In this document: positions 23,043-34,427 of the stretch, in pieces | Layout: every line of letters begins with the position of its first letter | Position numbering within the stretch: the stretch's first letter is position 1 | Assembly (NCBI GenBank): GCA_001606155.1 | Contig: LODT01000037.1 | Span: 806,001-870,000 of the forward strand | Length of the DNA: 64,000 bases | Reading direction: 5' to 3' | DNA from: Tieghemostelium lacteum | Taxonomy: Eukaryota; Evosea; Eumycetozoa; Dictyosteliales; Raperosteliaceae | Translations under genes and position numbers: made by a program | The notes under the pieces: generated by a model | Told to the model about the DNA's origin: nothing | The model's input: only the letters and a program-made list of their open reading frames with translations | Database searches by the model: none

Positions 23043-24284
23043 ATGTTATTAAGTAAAGGATTAACATTATTAGGTTTTGGTGTTGGGTTAGGAGTTGGTA
23101 TTGGATATTCAACAACTTCTAAAATCTCTTTAGAAAGAAATTTAGATAAAACTTTGGAAACTAATAATGTAGTAAAAAGTGATGATACAAGTAGAATAGA
23201 AACTTTAAATAATAATAGAAATAGAAATGTAATAAAAACATTAAATAGAGAGATTATATCATGGAAAGAGGCAAATTGTATACCTGGTATTAGTGTTTGT
23301 GTTATGGTTGGAGGTAAAGTTGTATTCAATAAGGGATATGGTTACTCTGATATTGAGAATGCTATTCCAATGAGTGCTGACACTAAATTTAGAATAGCAT
23401 CCATTTCAAAGACACTTACAAGCTCAGGTGTAGGTGTACTATTGGATCAAGGTAAATTGTCATTAGATGATTCCATTTATAAACATGTTCCTGAATTTCC
23501 TAGACATCCTAAATATCCTGACATGGATATTACTATACGACAGATTGCCTCTCATCTCGGTGGAATAAGACACTATAAAAAAGGAAAAGAATCTGAACAT
23601 TTTTCAACTGTTCAATATAAATCCTCAAAAGTTAAAAGTTTGGAAAAGTATCCCACACCATTAGACATTTTCATTTCGGATCCATGGCATGAACATCAAC
23701 CTGGACTGAAATATAACTATTCTACATTTTCATTTACACTTTTGGGTACGGTATTGGAGAATGTAACTGGAATGGATTATGCATCTTTTATGAAGAGTAA
23801 TATATTTGATCCGATAGGAATGAAGAATACAGTAGTTGACGAACATGATACTGTGATACCAGGTCGTACTAGACAATATAATCTAGTTGGTAACTCGAAT
23901 TCCACTGTACCATTTCAACTTAAAAACTGTGAATTGGCTAATGTGTCTTATAAACATGCTGGTGGAGGGTTCCTTAGTACCTCACGTGACATTTGTAAAT
24001 TTGGAAGTGCAATAATGTCAGGTGCCATTCTACAACCATCAACAGTTGCTCAACTATTTACTGAACAAACTAATAGTTCAGGTGAACTGGTTAAATATGG
24101 TATAGGATGGCAACTCAAAAAGAGATTTGTCTATCACACTGGTAATGCAGTAGGTGGTAGCACTGTATTAGTCATGATACCTGACCAATCCATAGTTGTA
24201 TGTGTTCTAACTAATCAACAAAATACCAGACAAATTGATGAATTTGGTTTCAAATTGGCAAGTATTTTTGATAAAACACAATAA
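23043..24284 (+). CDS. LACTB-like serine beta-lactamase-fold hydrolase, 413 aa
   Basis: Single exon. After a glycine-rich hydrophobic N-terminus (LTLLGFGVGLGVGIG), which may be a membrane anchor or mitochondrial leader, the class C beta-lactamase/penicillin-binding fold begins. The nucleophile motif is SISK at Ser120-Lys123, the second motif is YST at about 226, and the third is HTG at 365-367. HLGGIRHY and AGGGFLST are close to human LACTB, a mitochondrial active-site serine protein. All three motifs are intact, so activity is likely, probably as a peptidase or esterase and not as antibiotic resistance. Host-like base composition argues against recent transfer. Confidence 0.87.
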   Translation: MLLSKGLTLLGFGVGLGVGIGYSTTSKISLERNLDKTLETNNVVKSDDTSRIETLNNNRNRNVIKTLNREIISWKEANCIPGISVCVMVGGKVVFNKGYGYSDIENAIPMSADTKFRIASISKTLTSSGVGVLLDQGKLSLDDSIYKHVPEFPRHPKYPDMDITIRQIASHLGGIRHYKKGKESEHFSTVQYKSSKVKSLEKYPTPLDIFISDPWHEHQPGLKYNYSTFSFTLLGTVLENVTGMDYASFMKSNIFDPIGMKNTVVDEHDTVIPGRTRQYNLVGNSNSTVPFQLKNCELANVSYKHAGGGFLSTSRDICKFGSAIMSGAILQPSTVAQLFTEQTNSSGELVKYGIGWQLKKRFVYHTGNAVGGSTVLVMIPDQSIVVCVLTNQQNTRQIDEFGFKLASIFDKTQ

Positions 24285-24459
24285 GATGGTTTCTTTTTTT
24301 TTTGTTCCTGCAAGAAAAGAATAAACACAGATATTTTTGGTTTGGATTTCAGGATTTTTTTTTGATTTGAGGAAAGTGCAGACAACCTCCATCCTTTTTT
24401 TTTTTTGATTTTTATTTTAGTTTTTTTAACTTGATCCAATCAAAACATATATAAGTGAT

Positions 24460-27400
24460 ATGGGGAAACCTTTTCACATTGTATTATTACTATTTACTTT
24501 ATTAATTTGTAAAAATCATTTTAATGATCAATAAAAAAAATAAAAATACACACTAAAAAACAACACACACTTACACTACTTTATTTTTTAAAATTAGATA
24601 CAAATGGATTTAATATAGAGTCAAGTACAATATTAGAAAAACAAACCAATGTTTTAGGAGCAGAACTTAGTTATGCATTATTGGATTTAAAATTTGATAG
24701 AGATATTTATAGATTTAAATCGGTAGCATGTCCAAATACACAATGTCAAATTCCAGCTATTGACTGTTCATGTGACTATACTAATAAGACTGATTGTCCA
24801 CCAGTCACTGGAAGGGATGCAAGTTGTCCACCATGTCCAAGTGATTTTACATTTTCAACTCCAGATGGAAATGTTACATTATATTATTGTTTGGCTGATG
24901 AATATTGGACAGCAGTAGAAGCAAACAAACAATATAAATTCACAACAGATTCAAATACCAATCAATTGAATATTCGTTATAAAGCCAATTCCAGAATATG
25001 TGAGGGTATGAGAATCTTTGTTGAACCTAATCAAGGTTCTCTAGTAATGAATGTCTCACCAATACCCTATTTTTCATATTTTGGTAGAAATACACCATCT
25101 ACTGACACTGCCTACTCTGCACAAATTAACATTTGTCCAACTGACAATCAAAATTTTACATCACCATCTTGGACTGAAGACACTTACTACATTACCATCA
25201 CTCCAACTACAAAATATACTGAATTTAATTTTGAAATTATATCCTATGGTTTGTACCCTTAATTTAATATATATTTATATAAAACCTTTTAGAATATATA
25301 TTAATATTATTTAAATTTTAGATATTAATAATTCAAGTATTGCACCATCATGTACTCAAGTTTTAAGTACACATAAATGTGTAATTGATGGTGATTTAGT
25401 TAGTGGATATGGAGCTAATGAAGAAATTCATTATTATACTTATGCAGTTACACAACCAAAAGTAATTGCATTCAGTTTTCCATCACTTTTACAGGATATT
25501 GATTTTTTTATAAGTGACGATCCTTTATTAACTGAACCAAATTCATTTAGTAAGGCAAAATGGGATTGTTCAAATGAGAGAGACGATTATCTAACTTTGA
25601 AACTAAGTCCACATCCAGACGGTAGTCCATTGATTTTGTATATTGGTGTATCAACATTTTATGAATCTGAATATGTTTTTACTATAACTACACAAGGTTT
25701 GAATAAACCTGTATTGATAACTGATGGCTCACCAAAAGCTGCAACTTACAGTCTTGTCAGTAGCAGTAGATTGAATATGCAATCTGGAGATTCATTTAGT
25801 TGTAATACATGGTCTAGATGCTCACCATTCTCTATTCAGTATCCATATACTCAAAATTTACCAATATGGCCTATACCACCTGAATTTCTAAGTGATAAGA
25901 GATTCCAAGGTTTAGTATTTGAAGATCTTCAAAATCCACCTGAACCTCGTGGTTATAGAGCTGCATTTTTATTATCCAATAAAAGAGGTGATGATCAGAC
26001 TGTAAATAGTGACTTACAGACTATTATGGCATCAAAGATTGAATTCCTCTCTACTTTGGTAGACGCACAAGGAATGGCATTGACTGGTAGCTATGGTTTC
26101 ACTCTAAAGAATCTAACATGTAACTATCAAGGTTTTCTTAATGTCTCTGATAGATTGAATCAAGAAGAAGATACTCTATTCTCAACTACTGATTTTACAA
26201 AATTGAATTCAGTAGTTTTTAAAATCAATACTCTTACCATGACTGATGAGTGGGTATCTTGCCAGAACCAGGCATCTTCTCTCCTAAGTGTAAATACACA
26301 AAATGTTGAAAAAATGACAACATTCTGTCCCTATGCCAGTACAGATAGTAGATTTGCTACTGATCCATGTTGCAATTCGTCTCTTACATTCTTTCAATGT
26401 TGTGTACCACGTCTCATGTCAGTTGAACAAACTGATTATATAGGAGTTCGTGATGATTTGGTAGAGGATCAATGTCATTCAACAGATTGTACAATATCAG
26501 TATTGGATGAATATAAAGCATCACTTTCAACTACCAGTGATTGTAGTGTTCCTGGTTATGTATTGGAAGAATCTCAATTAGAGATGAGACAAGTTCTCAG
26601 ACAGTGTAAATCTGTAATATCACCATCACCTTGTGACTCAGATTCAGATTGTTCCAGTACCGATTCAAAATGTGATCTATTTACAAGACTTTGTTTCACA
26701 GCACCTGAAAAATTGGATAAACTCTATCTGCAATGTGTCTTTGAAAATCTACCTAAAACCTACGTATTTTCCATCATTTATAAACATCAACTCAATCAAA
26801 CTGATTCTGCAAATTTCCTTCAGAGTGTTTTTGATGCATTCAAAAGACTAGATTGTACCTATGCAACAGGACAAGATTACAGAGCACACTATGAATACTA
26901 TAGTGAGTTTATTAAACCTAATCGTTGTTATCCATCTCCTAGATGTCTAGATTTGTCTTGTGAGACTGTACACGATGTTTGCTATGATGGTAACTATGGT
27001 GGCTGGGTTTACAGTCACCAGGATTTCATTGGTATATGTGACTCTGAAATTGGACTTTGCAATCGTAAACCATGTGCTGATGGAATGACAATTCCACAAT
27101 GTGAAGCTGATTGTAAATCTATTCAGAACTTCTGTGGATACTGTTCAACTAACGTATCGGATTGTTATACATTCCCAACACTTAACCAAGTTCAATGTTC
27201 AACCGCTAAAGCATGTCTTTTAAAAGATGGTTTATTTGATCTTTCTGCTACTACTGATCCAGCATGTCAACAGAAAGGTTATTGTGATAAACCATGTGGG
27301 TTTGAATGTATTGGTATGAGTGGTTGTGTATTGGCAACTGCAACTACTAGTGGAGCATGTACTGGTAATCATACCTGGGATGCCACTAATAAAGTTTGTA

Positions 27401-29745
27401 TATCAACAACTGCAACTACAGTTGAAGAGTGCCAGGCATTGTCAACTAGTATGCTAAAATATGTATTTGTAAACTGTGCTGCTAATGATTACTCACAATG
27501 TTACAGTGATGGTTTGAATCACAATGTTTGCCATGTCAAAGAAATTGCATGTCAAACTAAAGAACAGTGTGAACAAACTGGTGGTGAGTGTTCTGACAGA
27601 TATTTCTTTAGTCAAGAAAATGTATTATACTATCCCGAAATGCAAGCAAAATGTGTTAGAGGACACTACATTTGGAAGAGTCATTGGCCAATACCAACAT
27701 GTGATATCTATCTTGAAAAAGATTCACCAATGGGTTGTTACCCATACTACTTTACCATTGCAGATTCTGTTGCTGATGGTTATTCAGAGAATGTAACTGT
27801 GAATAATGCTCCAATCGATAGAGCACAATGTGAAGGTTTAGGAAGTGAATTTAAATGGTGGGTACCTGCAATCAATCAGGCTCAATGTACCAAGCAACAA
27901 GGTTGTAAAGTTGTAGATTCCAATCAATATAATTTACCTTACAATTTCAGATTCAATCAAATGACTAAGGATCTATGCGATCAGTGTGGAAATGATGTTA
28001 CTTCGTCTTGGGAGAATATGTTTAAATGGACACCTGGTAGATGGTTCCCTGGAGTCTTGGTTGACACCCAATGGATTCCATCTGATTTTATTCTAACTGG
28101 TGAGATACGTGAACTTCTAGATTATGAATATCTATATGAGGAACTTGAAGACAGTGTAAATATCCATATTGCAGATCTATATCGTTCAGAGGCACTATGT
28201 CGTATGGAAAGAGTGGAAGATAATCTAAAATCCATATCGTGTTCATGTTCAGTCGATGGTGATCAATCATCACAATGTTTTACCTCTAGTGCATTGGTTC
28301 TTGGTGAAACTAAACCTTGTCAAGGTGAACAGTCAACCTATGTATTCAATAACGGTCAGATTCTATTTACAGGTGACTCTGTTAAATTTGCATGTACAAG
28401 TGCACTGATTTCACAAATTTCCAAACAACTATACAAGAGTACTGCTCGTCAGAGTCTAAGTTCTTCCTTTGTAAGTTATCGTAAACCTGATAACTATGGT
28501 GTGCTAAATGAAAAGAAAGCCATCATTGGTACCATTCTTACTGATGGTATTAAAATCACCACTCAAGGTATCCAATCTCTGACACTATGTTTCACTGATC
28601 AGTCTCAATTCCAAGAGGAATCTGATAAATATCCTGTATTGGACTTTGCAATGGAGAACCCAACTACAACCTCTCTCGAACCACTTGAATTGAACATCTA
28701 CACACTTACCCTAACTGATAATACTACCAATAAGGAGACAAAATACATTTGTGGTGATTTAAATGTCACTGGAAGTAGTATTAGTATTCTACCAATTCAC
28801 AGACTATCCGAATGGGCTGATGTAAACAAAGAGGTTTTCGATAAGACATCAAAAGGACTTTTATACACATTGGCTGTATTCTTTTGTCTTACATCAATAT
28901 GGGGATTCTATCAACTAGTAGTAGTAGCCTACAGAAAATATACACTACGTGAACGTATAAAATTAGTGCATTTACTCATTTTGATTGTAACTCTGTTCAT
29001 TACCATTCGTGCTGTATATTTCTTCATTCTTCCAAGTGGTTCACTAAGTAACAATGCAGTTGGTGACTATATTCTAGTGGTACTTCCAACATTTATCTAT
29101 TTTACCTCGTTTACTATTATTATAGTTCTATGGTATATCATTGTAAAGACTAAACAAACTGGTAGATATATGGTTGAACGTTTGACATGGTTCATATTAG
29201 TCATCAATATTATATTGTATCTGTTATTTATGATTATAGTATTGGTATTCCATTACACTGAAGAAACACCTCAAGATGAGTGTGGTGGTAGAATTATAGT
29301 TTCAGTTAGTTCTACAACACCACAAAGAGCAGTATCTATATTCTATGCAGTAATTCAAGCTGTTATATCACTGGTCATTGGTGCAGCATTCATCTATCTT
29401 GGAGGCACACTCTATCTGGCAATGCGTTACAAAAAGGTTTCTGAATCCAATTCAAGTTCTGTTCACCAACAAAAGATATTTATTATAACTTTTGCCTGTT
29501 CGATTGGTTTCATTCTCCATTGTGTATTTGTATTGATTCTTGTAGGTGCTGAACCCTCTAATATTGTATTTTCATTCTTGGGTTTGATTGTAACTGAAAT
29601 CATTCCCTCCCTCAGTATTTTCTATTCTTACAATCAAGGTAATCTCTCTGGTATCAAACAAGTTACAAATACCAATCTCAATTTACAATATGTAACAAAT
29701 GATTCTGAGTCTTTTTCAAGTAATAAAAAAACTTATCCCAAATAA
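24460..29745 (+). CDS. Large Cys-rich extracellular protein with C-terminal 7TM domain (3 exons, 1707 aa)
   Basis: Exons 24460-24508 (signal peptide MGKPFHIVLLLFTLLIY), 24598-25248 and 25322-29745; both junctions are phase 1. Residues about 20-1405 are a cysteine-rich ectodomain. It carries clusters such as CPNTQCQIPAIDCSCDY, CDSDSDCSSTDSKCD and CNRKPCADGMTIPQCEADC, plus many N-x-S/T sites. Seven hydrophobic helices lie at about 1413-1690, then a short Ser/Asn cytosolic tail. The 7TM part resembles the TOM1/THH1-like family in length and polar spacing, but I am unsure. The topology (signal peptide, giant Cys-rich ectodomain, 7TM) is that of a surface receptor or adhesion-type protein. The gene lies next to another membrane protein at 30080. 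Confidence 0.82.
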
Positions 29746-30079
29746 GGATCAAAGTTAAACAAACAACCCTGCTTTTCCTCATCCCTTCCCTTTTTTATTT
29801 GTTACAAATAAAATGAACCATTTAACATAAATTAAAGAATTATCTTTTTAAATTAATTGTTAATTTAAATATAATTATACTAAATAAAATTATAATTTGT
29901 GATCAAATTTCTATGATAAATATTCACTATTTCTACAATATGCCATTCGATAATTTAAATTATCTAGATAACAGATGTTAATTGATATGATTGTATATTC
30001 GTATATTCTCGAGAATCCTAATTTTTTTTGTTTTTTTTTTTTTTTTCTAAATCCTGATTAATTATTTTCACAGTATAAA
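29746..30079. other. Intergenic, 334 bp
   Basis: AT-rich, with a short C-rich stretch after the 7TM stop codon and a T run of 14 near 30033 before the next gene. No frame, RNA gene or repeat seen. Confidence 0.5.
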
Positions 30080-31176
30080 ATGGCAAAACATACATCAGCA
30101 ATTGTAAAATGCTGTTTTATTTTTGCTATATTATGTTTTGTATGTTTAACATTGGGTGGATTTATCTTATTATTTGAAACCCTTTTACCATCAAGTACGT
30201 AATTTCTTAAAAAATCAAAAACCCACCCAAACCATGATTTTTAAAAACTAACAGTGTTAATTAAATAGTTAATAAGGCTAAAGCCTATGTAGAAACAGAT
30301 TGTTTAGTAACTCAATCATTTGATACATATCAATGTGATTCAAATGCAGGCAGTTGTGTATCATATAATGATGATATATTTTGGTATCAATCCTATGGAC
30401 CATCATACTATTTCATCTATGTAAGTGGAGGTTATCCAAGTAATAACTCCTATGGAAGTGATGATGATAATGATGATGATGACGATGGTGGTAATGACAC
30501 TGGCGAAGATGATGATGATGATGGTGATGACACTGGTGATACTGGTGGCGGTGATGATGATGATGATGGTGGCGGTGATGATGGTGACTATGTATCTGAT
30601 ATTGTCAGTAGTCCAACTACCAATGGTCAATACACTCTCGACGGTGTTAAATCCTACAGAAATCAACTAAAGAGACAATTGAAAGCTATGGAACAACAAG
30701 ACAGTTTCTCATCTGCTTCCAGTCTTTGTGATTACTCTATTTGCTATCAGGGTGAACAATATGTTACCTTTACCGACCAAGGTGGTGTCTCTAGAAATGC
30801 AACTGTTGAAGGATTATGGTCAAGTGATTTGGCATGGGTTCAATCCTATACCACAAAATATGCAGTCAATTCATCATACCAATGCTACTATAACACCAAT
30901 GATGAATCTTTGGTTATGTGGTTCAAACCACCTGCCTATGACAAGAGTGCAATGACAGGTGTCATTATTCTCTTCATTTTGGCATTTGTATCATTAATCA
31001 CATCCATTATCTTTGCAGTTAAATTTAGACATGAATTCTTCCCATCACACCATCATCCCCACACTAAACATCATGGTGTCAATTACACTGTTGTCCAACA
31101 ACAACCACCACAAAGTTACCAACCACAACCATACTACCAATATACCAATGGTGTACCAAGTGCTCCAAATTTCTAA
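30080..31176 (+). CDS. Two-TM protein with Asp/Gly-rich loop (2 exons, 340 aa)
   Basis: Exons 30080-30194 and 30269-31176; donor GTACGT, acceptor AAATAG, phase 1 through an Ile codon. Exon 1 encodes a basic start and a membrane helix at about residues 12-34 (CCFIFAILCFVCLTLGGFIL). The loop holds paired cysteines (CLVTQSFDTYQCDSNAGSC), a very acidic Asp/Gly repeat at about 100-147, and a second Cys patch (LCDYSICYQ). A second helix lies at about 268-290 (VIILFILAFVSLITSIIF), then a His-, Gln- and Pro-rich cytosolic tail (QQQPPQSYQPQPYYQY). The acidic region is frame-ambiguous because of GAT repeats, but splicing with exon 1 fixes the frame. Dictyostelids have several such short two-helix surface proteins; the function is unknown. 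Confidence 0.78.
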
Positions 31177-31402
31177 GCTCAAAACCCTCCTCAAAAATGT
31201 ATTATTTTTAAAAAAAATTATTTTATATACAAATAAAAAAAACACCAATCAAAAGGTCTATTTTTAAACATATCAAGTTTAAAACTCTTTTTCACAATAA
31301 TTATTGATAAAATACTAATCATATAAAATTATTTTTTTTTAATTTTTTAGATTTACAAAAAACCACACACGCTAATCAAATCAATCAATTCGCACAAAAA
31401 AA

Positions 31403-31987
31403 ATGATTCATTGTGTACTTTCATTTAATAGACAGGGAAAAATTAGATTAAGTAAATGGTATAGTTATTTTACAAATAAAGAGAAAATAAGGTATTCTAG
31501 AGAGATTACCAATCTAGTCACACAAAGATCTCCAAATTTTTGTAGTTATATATTATTTAAAGAATACACTGTTGTTTATAGGCGTTACGCTTCATTGTAT
31601 TTTATATTTCTGATAGATAGTACAGACAATGAATTAATAACTTTAGAATGTATTCATAAATTTGGTATGTTTTTTTTTAATTTTTTAAGATTCAATATTG
31701 AATCTAAAAATATATTCAATTACTCCTCCCCTGATCAACAACAAAATCTAATGTCTATCAATCTATTTGGAATCTATATAGTTGTATTATTAGATTGTAT
31801 ATTTGAAAATGTTTGTGAATTAGATTTAATATATGAATTTGAAAAAGCATATTTATTATTGGATGAATATATACTGGCTGGAGAAATTCAAGATACTAGT
31901 AACAAAGAAATCCTAACCTCTCTCAATGGTGGTGAAGAATATGAAAGACAGAAAAATCTTACTGAAATATTAGACGAAAACTTTTAA
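31403..31987 (+). CDS. ap1s: AP-1 complex sigma subunit (2 exons, 155 aa)
   Basis: Exons 31403-31664 and 31782-31987; donor GTATGT, acceptor TATATAG, joined through a Val codon. The 117-bp intron is a multiple of three with no in-frame stop, so reading straight through gives a false 194-aa protein. The spliced product has the sigma/longin signature: FNRQGKIRLSKWY, VYRRYASLYF, DNELITLECIHKF-VVLLD, then ENVCELDLIYEFEKAYLLLDE. NELITLE and the length near 158 favour AP-1 sigma over AP-2 sigma. It forms the small subunit of the clathrin adaptor at the trans-Golgi/endosome and binds dileucine signals. An AP-4-type beta subunit lies 2.4 kb downstream. Confidence 0.92.
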   Translation: MIHCVLSFNRQGKIRLSKWYSYFTNKEKIRYSREITNLVTQRSPNFCSYILFKEYTVVYRRYASLYFIFLIDSTDNELITLECIHKFGMFFFNFLRFNIESKNIFNYSSPDQQQNLMSINLFGIYIVVLLDCIFENVCELDLIYEFEKAYLLLDEYILAGEIQDTSNKEILTSLNGGEEYERQKNLTEILDENF

Positions 31988-32423
31988 ACAAATACAAAAT
32001 GGGTCACAGGTTTGCATTCCGTCAATCTCTCTCATCCATTATAACGCCCCACATTGAGACTTTAGTCATCAAAGTCTTTCACCACCAATATAAATAAGAA
32101 AGATTATTTATCTTTTATTCCCACTCTCTAAAAAAATTGATTATTTATTTTTTTTAATTTTGTCATCAGTTTTGATTTTTTGTAACGTCTACTGATAGAT
32201 ATTTTTAATTTTTTTTAACTTTGCATTGAAATATCTTTTTTTTTTTTAATTTTTACTTTATCCCAGATTCCTCTTCTGTATTTTTTCTATCTTAACTCAA
32301 CTTTCTTGATTTTTTTATAGTTTTGTAATTTCAAAATTCATACATCATTACCAAATAGTATTTCGTCATAAAGTAAAAACAACCACCAAAGAAATCAGAA
32401 TTTGTTAACAAATATAAAATACA
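31988..32423. other. Intergenic, 436 bp, with a GC-richer segment
   Basis: 31999-32100 is distinctly less AT-rich than its surroundings. It reads as a 33-codon frame (MGHRFAFRQSLSS... to TAA) and contains a 7-bp stem with a 7-nt loop near 32056-32076. The rest is T-rich leader for the TTC39-like gene. See the corresponding finding. Confidence 0.45.
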
Positions 32424-34250
32424 ATGAATAGCGAACAAATAGAAGCATTGGATAAAGCAATAAATGCATTTTGGAATTTCAACTTGACAGAGAGTGAAAG
32501 CATCCTTTCAAAGTACATTAGTAAAGTACCTTTAATGGCTTTATTGTACTCTGATATTGCATTCACAAAAGCAGTTTTGACAGAAACCAAAGATGATTAC
32601 TCAGAGGCAACTAAACGTATATCAGAATGTAAAGATTTAGCAAGATCATTACAATTATCTCAAGTAAATATTTATCAATAGATATAACTGTTATTATTAT
32701 TATAAAAATTGTTATTAACCACACCCACCCCTAAACACCCATTTTTAAAAAAAAAAACTTATAAATCACAACTCTATAGAAACCACTTTATTTACAACAA
32801 GAGAAAGATGAAAAGAAGGCTGGAACTAATGGTGCAGATTCATTATCACAATTTACTAAAGCAGAATATTTGATTGCCAAACTTATTTACGCAGAGACAT
32901 TGGTTATGAAAGGTGTTATTGAATTTAAAAATCAAAATAATCTCAAAGCAGGTATGGCATTGAGAAAATCATGGAAACAGTTTTATCAAGCCTATGATAT
33001 TGTTAAAACTTTACCACCAACCTTCCCAATCTATAACCATATTGTAAGTTGTGCAAACTATGGTGTTGGTATTTTCCATTTCCTAGTTTCTGTTGTACCA
33101 CCACAATACATGTGGTTAGTTGAGGGTATTGGTTTTAAAGGTAACAGAATGGAAGGTTTAAATGAAATTAAACTTGGTGCCTCTTCAAATGGAATAAGAT
33201 GTATGTAATTACTAAATATCATTTATCAAACATTTATATATTAACTTCTCTCTCCCCCCTCTTAAATAATAGCAATTTTATCAAATATTTCATTAATTTT
33301 AATTCATGTATTCTTTTTTGAAGATTATAAATCAGCTGATCCAATTTTAAATAGTTTAATGGAGAAATACAAGTATGATATTCTATTTTATTTAGTTTAA
33401 ACTCGATAAAGAATTTTATTATTAATATTTTTTAAAATTTTATAGTAAAGGAGCATTAATTTACTATTTATCAGGAGCATGTTTAAGAAAACAAGGTAAA
33501 ATTAAAGAATCAACAGCATCATACCAGAAGGCATTTGAAACATCAGAGGAATTAAAACAATTACAACTTTTCATTGAATCTGAATTGGGCTATAATGAAT
33601 TTTTGTTTTTAAATTGGCAAAAATCCGAAGAGTATCTTGGTAGATTCCTCAAAGAGACTACCAGTAGTGGTTTCAAGGCATTCATTGCCTATCAGATGGC
33701 ATGTTGTCAAGAACTACAAAATAATACTGCTCTCTCACAAGAGACATTTAAGACTATTGGTCCCATTGTTAGAAAAGGTTTTGATTTTGATGAGTTTTCA
33801 GGTAGAAAAGCCAGTAAATATCTCAAAAAGGGTCAAATATCAGCTTTTGAACGTTCCTATCTTATGGCATCTTGTTTGAATGAAGCTCATCAATTTGAAG
33901 AGTCTATTAAAATATTGGTAGAGGCATTATCAGCATCTGGACTCAGTAATGATGATTTGGCAACTGGTGACTATTTGTTAGGTAGTAACTATCAACAAAT
34001 GGGTAAAAAAGATGAAGCAAAGAAACATTATCAACAAGCTCTTACCAAAGAGAAACAATTAACCTCTGAGTACTTTGTCATTCCCTATTCCTATGTTGGT
34101 CTAGGTGAAATCGCCATCCTCGAGGAAAAGAAATCTGATGCCAAAAACTTTATTAAACAGGCAAAAGGTTATTCTAAAAATGCTTATGATTTCCCTTCTG
34201 TATTAGATTGGAGAGCTAGAAAAGTTTTACAACAATTAGGTGAATTTTAA
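32424..34250 (+). CDS. TTC39/Iml2-family TPR protein (4 exons, 521 aa)
   Basis: Exons 32424-32663, 32780-33200, 33273-33372 and 33446-34250; the phases (0, 1, 2) agree across all three introns. The protein starts with IEALDKAINAFWNFNLTESESIL. It continues with KAGMALRKSWKQFYQAYDI and the stretch NYGVGIFHFLVSVVPPQYMWLVEGIGFKGNR, a mark of the TTC39 family. C-terminal TPRs follow (GDYLLGSNYQQMGKKDEAKKHYQQAL). Human TTC39 and fungal Iml2 are of similar length (about 550-700). Iml2 is linked to lipid-droplet or inclusion-body clearance and TTC39B to lipid metabolism. The role here is inferred only from family. Confidence 0.87.
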
Positions 34251-34427
34251 ATAATCACAAAAAAAAATAATCATATTAAATATATAATTACTTTCTATTC
34301 AATAATATTAATATCAAATAAAATAAGGAAATGCTTCCCACATCGGCATGTATCATAAAGTGATATCACCATTTTTTTTTTTTTTTTTTTTTTTTATTGT
34401 GATTTTTATATTTAAATTTATGTAACA

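Noticed and set aside
30403-30670. Met/Val/Ile-rich frames on both strands over the GAT repeats
   Set aside because: Out-of-frame readings of the Asp/Gly-rich coding repeat of the spliced 2TM gene.
31403-31987. Unspliced 194-aa AP-1 sigma frame
   Set aside because: Contains 39 extra residues between HKF and VVLLD that are absent from all sigma subunits; consensus splice sites remove them exactly.
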